Source: Aeromicrobium sp. Root236
GTDB lineage: Bacteria > Actinomycetota > Actinomycetes > Propionibacteriales > Nocardioidaceae
Direction of reading: 5' to 3'
DNA: 64,000 nucleotides
NCBI RefSeq assembly: GCF_001428805.1
Contig: NZ_LMIS01000001.1
Coordinates: forward strand, 3,045,075 to 3,109,074
Shown here: positions 60,509 to 64,000 of the stretch, piece after piece
How the letters are laid out: each line of letters starts with the position of its first letter
How positions within the stretch are numbered: the first letter of the stretch is position 1
Notes under the pieces: generated by a model
The model's input: the letters and a program-made list of their open reading frames with translations, nothing else
What the model was told of the DNA's origin: nothing
Database searches by the model: none
Translations under genes and position numbers: made by a program

Positions 60509-61870
60509 CTAGCGGTTGCGGCGCTTCCGGCCGCTGGTGGTCTTCTCGAAGTACTCGGGACCGTAGCCGTACCCATAGCCGTAGCCGTAGCGCGACAGCT
60601 CCTTGACCGGCGACATGCTCAGCACCGTGCCGAGCAACCGTGCGCCGACCGAGTTCAACCGCTCGGTGGCGGTCCGCACCTCGTCGAGCCCCGTCTCGCC
60701 GTGCTTGACGACGAGGATCGCGCCGTCCGAGATCGAGGCCAGCAGCGACGCGTCGGTGACCGGAAGCAGGGGCGGAGCGTCGATCAGCACGACGTCGTAG
60801 CGATGACGCAGCTCCGAGACGAGCGACCGCATCGCGTTGGTCTGCAGGATCTCGGACGGGTTGGGCGGCAGCGCGCCGCTCGCCAGCACGTCGAGGCCCG
60901 GGGTCGCGGCCTGCTGCAGCGCTGCGTCGAGCGCCACGCGGCCGACCAGGACCGTCGTGAGGCCGACGGACTTCTCGATGCCGAGGTACTCGCTGACCCG
61001 CGGGCGGCGCAGGTCGCCCTCGACCAGGGCGACCTGCGCCCCGGCCTGAGCCAACGCGATCGCGAGGTTGCAGGCCGTCGTCGACTTGCCCTCGCCGGCG
61101 AGGGAGCTGGTGATCGTGATGACCTTGTTGTCACGGTCGATGTCGAGGAACTGCAGGTTGGTGCGCAGGATGCGCACAGCCTCGAAGCGGGGGTGGTGGG
61201 TGCCGAGCGACGTGATGAGCGGAGTCTGGACTGCCGCCCGGTCGTACGCGATGGCGCCGAGCACGGGGGCTCCGGACGCCTCCTCGAGCTCTGCCGGGCT
61301 GTGGATGCTGCGGTCGGCGGCGTTGCGGGCGGCGGCGATCACCAGGCCGGCGAGCAGGCCCAGGAGGCCGCCGACGATCAGCCACGGCACCCGGGCAGGG
61401 CTCGACGGGTCGGAGGGCGGCGTGGCGTCCTCGGACACGGAGGCGGTGAGCTGGGTGTCCTGGTCACCGACCCAGGCGACGAACGCCTCGGCGGCGGACT
61501 GGCTCAGGTCGGCGGCCTTCTGCCGGCTCTCGTCGTCGGCGGTCACTCGCAGCACGGACGTGCCGTGCACGACCGAGGCGTCGAGGTGACGATCAACCGA
61601 GCCGGCGCTGCCCGAGAGCCCGAGGTCCTCGATCACGCGGGCTGCGGTGCTGCGCCCGCCGAGCACATGGGCGTACGACTCGATGGTCCGCTCCGACACC
61701 GAGTCAGTGCTCTTGGCCAGCGGTGGAGAGATGAGCACCTCGGCGTGCGCGGTGTAGCGCGGCGTCGCGAGGTTGAGATAGAGGACGGCCAGGCCGATGC
61801 CCACCAAGGTCATCAGGATCAGGGTCGGCCATCGTCGGACGAGCGGCTTGACGAGAGGGCGTTGACTCAC
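60509..61870 (-). CDS. Polysaccharide co-polymerase/BY-kinase (Wzc-like)
   Basis: This 453-residue protein has an N-terminal Wzz domain with two membrane helices (LILMTLVGIGLAVLYLNLA and PWLIVGGLLGLLAGLVIAA, about residues 15-33 and 161-179). The cytoplasmic bacterial tyrosine kinase domain has Walker A SSLAGEGKSTTACNLA, Walker A' VALVEGDLRRP and Walker B VVLIDAPPLLPVTDA. The tail RYGYGYGYGYGPEYF is a cluster of autophosphorylation tyrosines. It governs exopolysaccharide chain length and export. The GTG start at 61870 has a GGAG site. Confidence 0.94.
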   Translation of the reverse strand: MSQRPLVKPLVRRWPTLILMTLVGIGLAVLYLNLATPRYTAHAEVLISPPLAKSTDSVSERTIESYAHVLGGRSTAARVIEDLGLSGSAGSVDRHLDASVVHGTSVLRVTADDESRQKAADLSQSAAEAFVAWVGDQDTQLTASVSEDATPPSDPSSPARVPWLIVGGLLGLLAGLVIAAARNAADRSIHSPAELEEASGAPVLGAIAYDRAAVQTPLITSLGTHHPRFEAVRILRTNLQFLDIDRDNKVITITSSLAGEGKSTTACNLAIALAQAGAQVALVEGDLRRPRVSEYLGIEKSVGLTTVLVGRVALDAALQQAATPGLDVLASGALPPNPSEILQTNAMRSLVSELRHRYDVVLIDAPPLLPVTDASLLASISDGAILVVKHGETGLDEVRTATERLNSVGARLLGTVLSMSPVKELSRYGYGYGYGYGPEYFEKTTSGRKRRNR

Positions 61871-62040
61871 CGATCACTCCTTGTGGACCCGAGGCGTTCA
61901 CCGGAAGATTACGACACCCGGTCGCCTTTTCGTGGTTCATCGAAAACAAGAGAAACCGTCACACACGTAACCCGACTGGCGCACAATCGTTTTTAGGGAA
62001 ACAGGCGCCGACTCCCAAGCGCCCCCTCCACGAATTCCAG

Positions 62041-62304
62041 GTGGCCATGGACTACACGCCGATCAGCATGCGTCGAGTGTTCCTCGCGTTCGCGTGCACC
62101 GCGGTCGTCGCCCTTGCGCCCGCACTGTTCTTCGTCCTGCAGTCCGGTGCAGGCCCCCTCGCCTCGTCTCGTGATGCCGACGGCGGCTACCGTGATCTCG
62201 TGCTCGGTGCCGGGAGCGTCATGGTGACGGCTCTCCTGATCGGAGCACTCATGCTGACGGTCGCACTCGGCCGGCGCATGGTTCGGCGTCCGACCAGAGC
62301 GTGA
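62041..62304 (+). CDS. Small two-helix membrane protein
   Basis: This 87-residue protein (85 from ATG 62047) has two hydrophobic helices (VFLAFACTAVVALAPALFFVL and VLGAGSVMVTALLIGALMLTVAL) and basic ends. The stop overlaps the sugar transferase GTG start by 4 bp (GTGA), so it may help or regulate that enzyme. No family is recognised. The AT-rich 170 bp upstream should hold the promoters of both this operon and the divergent kinase, but no convincing boxes were found. Confidence 0.65.
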   Translation: MAMDYTPISMRRVFLAFACTAVVALAPALFFVLQSGAGPLASSRDADGGYRDLVLGAGSVMVTALLIGALMLTVALGRRMVRRPTRA

Positions 62305-63788
62305 GCCTCCGGATCGATCCCGTCGCCGATCAGACACTCGGCGGAACGGGAGCGGAAGTGGAGTCCTCGGTCGACCAGCGGGGAACCGATTGGGAGCGCC
62401 GCTATGGCCGCATCCTGTTGGGCTCCGACCTGGTGGTCCTCGCGTGGGCCTTCGTCACGGCACACGTCGTCTGGGCCGAGAACCTCGACCAGCCCGACAT
62501 CGACCCTTACAGCGCGTTCCCCATCTGCTTCACGATCTCGATGCTGGTGCTCTGGTACGTCGTCCTGACGGTCGCCGGCACGCGTGACCTGCGGGTCTTC
62601 GGAGCCGGCCCCGAGGAGTACAAGCGGGTCTTCAACTCCACGCTCGTCGTGTTCGCGATCATCGCGTTCATCGGCTACATCCTGCGGTTCGCGATCCCGG
62701 GCACGTACGTCGTGGTGCTGCTGCCGTTCGGGCTGCTGCTCCTGACGCTGAGCCGGTGGTCCTGGCGGCAGTGGCTGCTGGTGCGGCGCCAGCACGGGAG
62801 CATGACGCACGACGCGATCGTCGTCGGCAGCGCCGACGCCGTGCAGCACCTCGCCGCCGTCATCAACCGCAACGCGGCGTTCGGCTACCGCCTCTCTGGA
62901 GCCTGCATCACGAGCCAGGACCCGCCCAGTCACATCGCCGGCGTCCCCGTGCTCGGCGGCGTCGACGACCTGACGAACACGGTGGTCGCGGCCGGCACCA
63001 ACGCCGTCATCATCACCTCGTCCGACGCGATGCACCCCGAGATGGTGCGCCGGCTCGGCTGGGACCTCGAGGGCTACGACATCGAGATCATCGTGGCTCC
63101 GTCGCTGGCCAACATCGCCGGTCCCCGCGTCCACATCCGTCCGGTCGCCGGGCTGCCGCTCCTGCACGTCGAGCAGCCCGCCTATCGCGGCGCCCAGCGG
63201 TGGGCCAAGGACCTGCTCGACCGGGTCGGCGGCCTCGGCCTGCTCCTGCTCTTCTCGCCGATCCTCGTGGCCCTGGCGATCGCGATCAAGCTGACGAGCC
63301 CGGGTCGGGTCTTCTTCGTCCAGGAGCGCGTCGGCCGCGACGGCAAGACGTTCGGCATGATCAAGTTCCGCAGCATGGTCGAAGGCGCCGACCAGATGCT
63401 GGCCGACCTGCAGCCCGACACCAGCAACGTCGTGATGTTCAAGATGCGCGACGACCCGCGGGTCACCCGCGTGGGCCGCACCCTGCGCCGCTACTCGCTC
63501 GACGAGCTGCCCCAGCTGCTCAACGTCGTCAAGGGCGACATGAGCCTCGTCGGTCCGCGTCCTCCGCTGGTCTCCGAGGTCTCGGGCTACGCCGCCGAGG
63601 CCCGCCGACGGCTGCTCGTACGCCCGGGCATGACCGGGCCGTGGCAGATCTCAGGGCGGTCCGACCTCGACTGGGAGGAGACGATGCGGCTCGACCTCTA
63701 CTACGTCGAGAACTGGTCCCTCGTGGGCGACATGCTGATCCTCTGGAAGACGTTCCGGGCCGTCGTGTCATCGGCCGGCGCCTACTGA
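62301..63788 (+). CDS. Polyprenyl glycosylphosphotransferase (WcaJ-like sugar transferase)
   Basis: This 495-residue enzyme starts a glycan repeat unit by moving sugar-1-phosphate to undecaprenyl phosphate. It has four or five N-terminal membrane helices, a Rossmann-like CoA-binding-type middle domain (AIVVGSADAVQHLAAVI), a further helix (LGLLLLFSPILVALAIAIKL) and the catalytic sugar-transferase domain. In the latter, ERVGRDGKTFGMIKFRSM, YSLDELPQLLNVVKGDMSLVGPRPP and RPGMTGPWQISGRSDL are all family motifs. It fits with the kinase and phosphatase in an exopolysaccharide locus. Confidence 0.95.
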   Translation: MSLRIDPVADQTLGGTGAEVESSVDQRGTDWERRYGRILLGSDLVVLAWAFVTAHVVWAENLDQPDIDPYSAFPICFTISMLVLWYVVLTVAGTRDLRVFGAGPEEYKRVFNSTLVVFAIIAFIGYILRFAIPGTYVVVLLPFGLLLLTLSRWSWRQWLLVRRQHGSMTHDAIVVGSADAVQHLAAVINRNAAFGYRLSGACITSQDPPSHIAGVPVLGGVDDLTNTVVAAGTNAVIITSSDAMHPEMVRRLGWDLEGYDIEIIVAPSLANIAGPRVHIRPVAGLPLLHVEQPAYRGAQRWAKDLLDRVGGLGLLLLFSPILVALAIAIKLTSPGRVFFVQERVGRDGKTFGMIKFRSMVEGADQMLADLQPDTSNVVMFKMRDDPRVTRVGRTLRRYSLDELPQLLNVVKGDMSLVGPRPPLVSEVSGYAAEARRRLLVRPGMTGPWQISGRSDLDWEETMRLDLYYVENWSLVGDMLILWKTFRAVVSSAGAY

Positions 63789-63949
63789 GTCGCATCACAC
63801 GCCTCGTGAGTTTCTCCGAACGAGTCGTCGACCGATACCGTGGAGGCTGGGCGCGTACGTTCTCACACGACCCCGGCATGCATGTGGCTGCCGGTGGGTT
63901 GCACGGGACTTGACCGATCCGGTCCCGCGCCACCTACCCAGGAGCACCC

Positions 63950-64000
63950 ATGACCACGACCGAAACCCCGCCCGAGACGCCGACGTTCGCCGACCTCGGC
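63950..64000 (+). CDS. Start of a probable DEAD/DEAH-box RNA helicase (partial)
   Basis: Only 17 residues are visible (MTTTETPPETPTFADLG), after a CAGGAG site. The TFADLG end is the usual F-x-x-L/Q-motif start of DEAD-box helicases in actinomycetes. The identification rests on this short stretch. The 160 bp before it contain no supported gene. Confidence 0.5.
   Translation, partial: MTTTETPPETPTFADLG

Overview
The window is high-GC DNA with dense, often overlapping genes, mycothiol synthesis (mshD), an orphan GlnR-type regulator, actinobacterial PHO boxes and a 13E12/DUF222 HNH gene with an actinobacterial LexA box. This points to an actinomycete, most likely of the Nocardioidaceae (Aeromicrobium/Nocardioides type). 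That placement is inferred from gene content, not from a search.

Positions 1-327 are the tail of an amidohydrolase. Positions 450-24174 form an L-arabinan/L-arabinose utilisation cluster. It runs from a promoter with two 16-bp palindromic operators, through a YtfQRT-YjfF-type furanose ABC importer, a LacI-family repressor, araB, araD and araA, to three very large secreted modular enzymes (double GH43, GH51, GH43) and a small unknown protein. Operator copies also lie inside araB and inside the signal-peptide codons of the GH51 gene, where they force rare AT-rich codons. The likely scheme is that secreted arabinofuranosidases release L-arabinofuranose, the importer takes it up, AraA, AraB and AraD convert it to xylulose 5-phosphate, and the LacI protein controls the whole set.

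Positions 24153-26885 hold a phytoene-dehydrogenase-like flavoenzyme, an AraC regulator and a small membrane protein. Positions 26947-32281 form a metal(loid) region: an aquaporin-arsC pair, a CmtR-like repressor with a CDF exporter, an SOS-controlled HNH protein, and an ArsR repressor divergent from an ArsO-like flavoprotein across a 34-bp palindrome. Positions 32285-33952 look like a small integrated element in the 3' end of tRNA-Lys, bounded by a 27-bp duplication. It carries three overlapping genes of unknown function.

Positions 34068-35971 are an ECF41 sigma factor with its partner epimerase and its own TGTCACA-N16-CGTC promoter. Positions 36116-46459 are phosphate functions: DUF47-PiT, pstSCAB, a MutT1-like protein and ppk1, with PHO boxes before pstS and ppk1. 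Positions 46488-60505 include a block conserved with mycobacteria (mshD, glnR, membrane protein, thioredoxin, DUF4395, rhodanese, SseC, nitrobindin, YgfZ), with a cysteine-containing leader peptide before the sulfur genes. Positions 54390-63788 carry cell-surface and exopolysaccharide genes (LPXTG protein, DUF4012, LCP, tyrosine phosphatase, BY-kinase, sugar transferase). The window ends in the first codons of a probable DEAD-box helicase.
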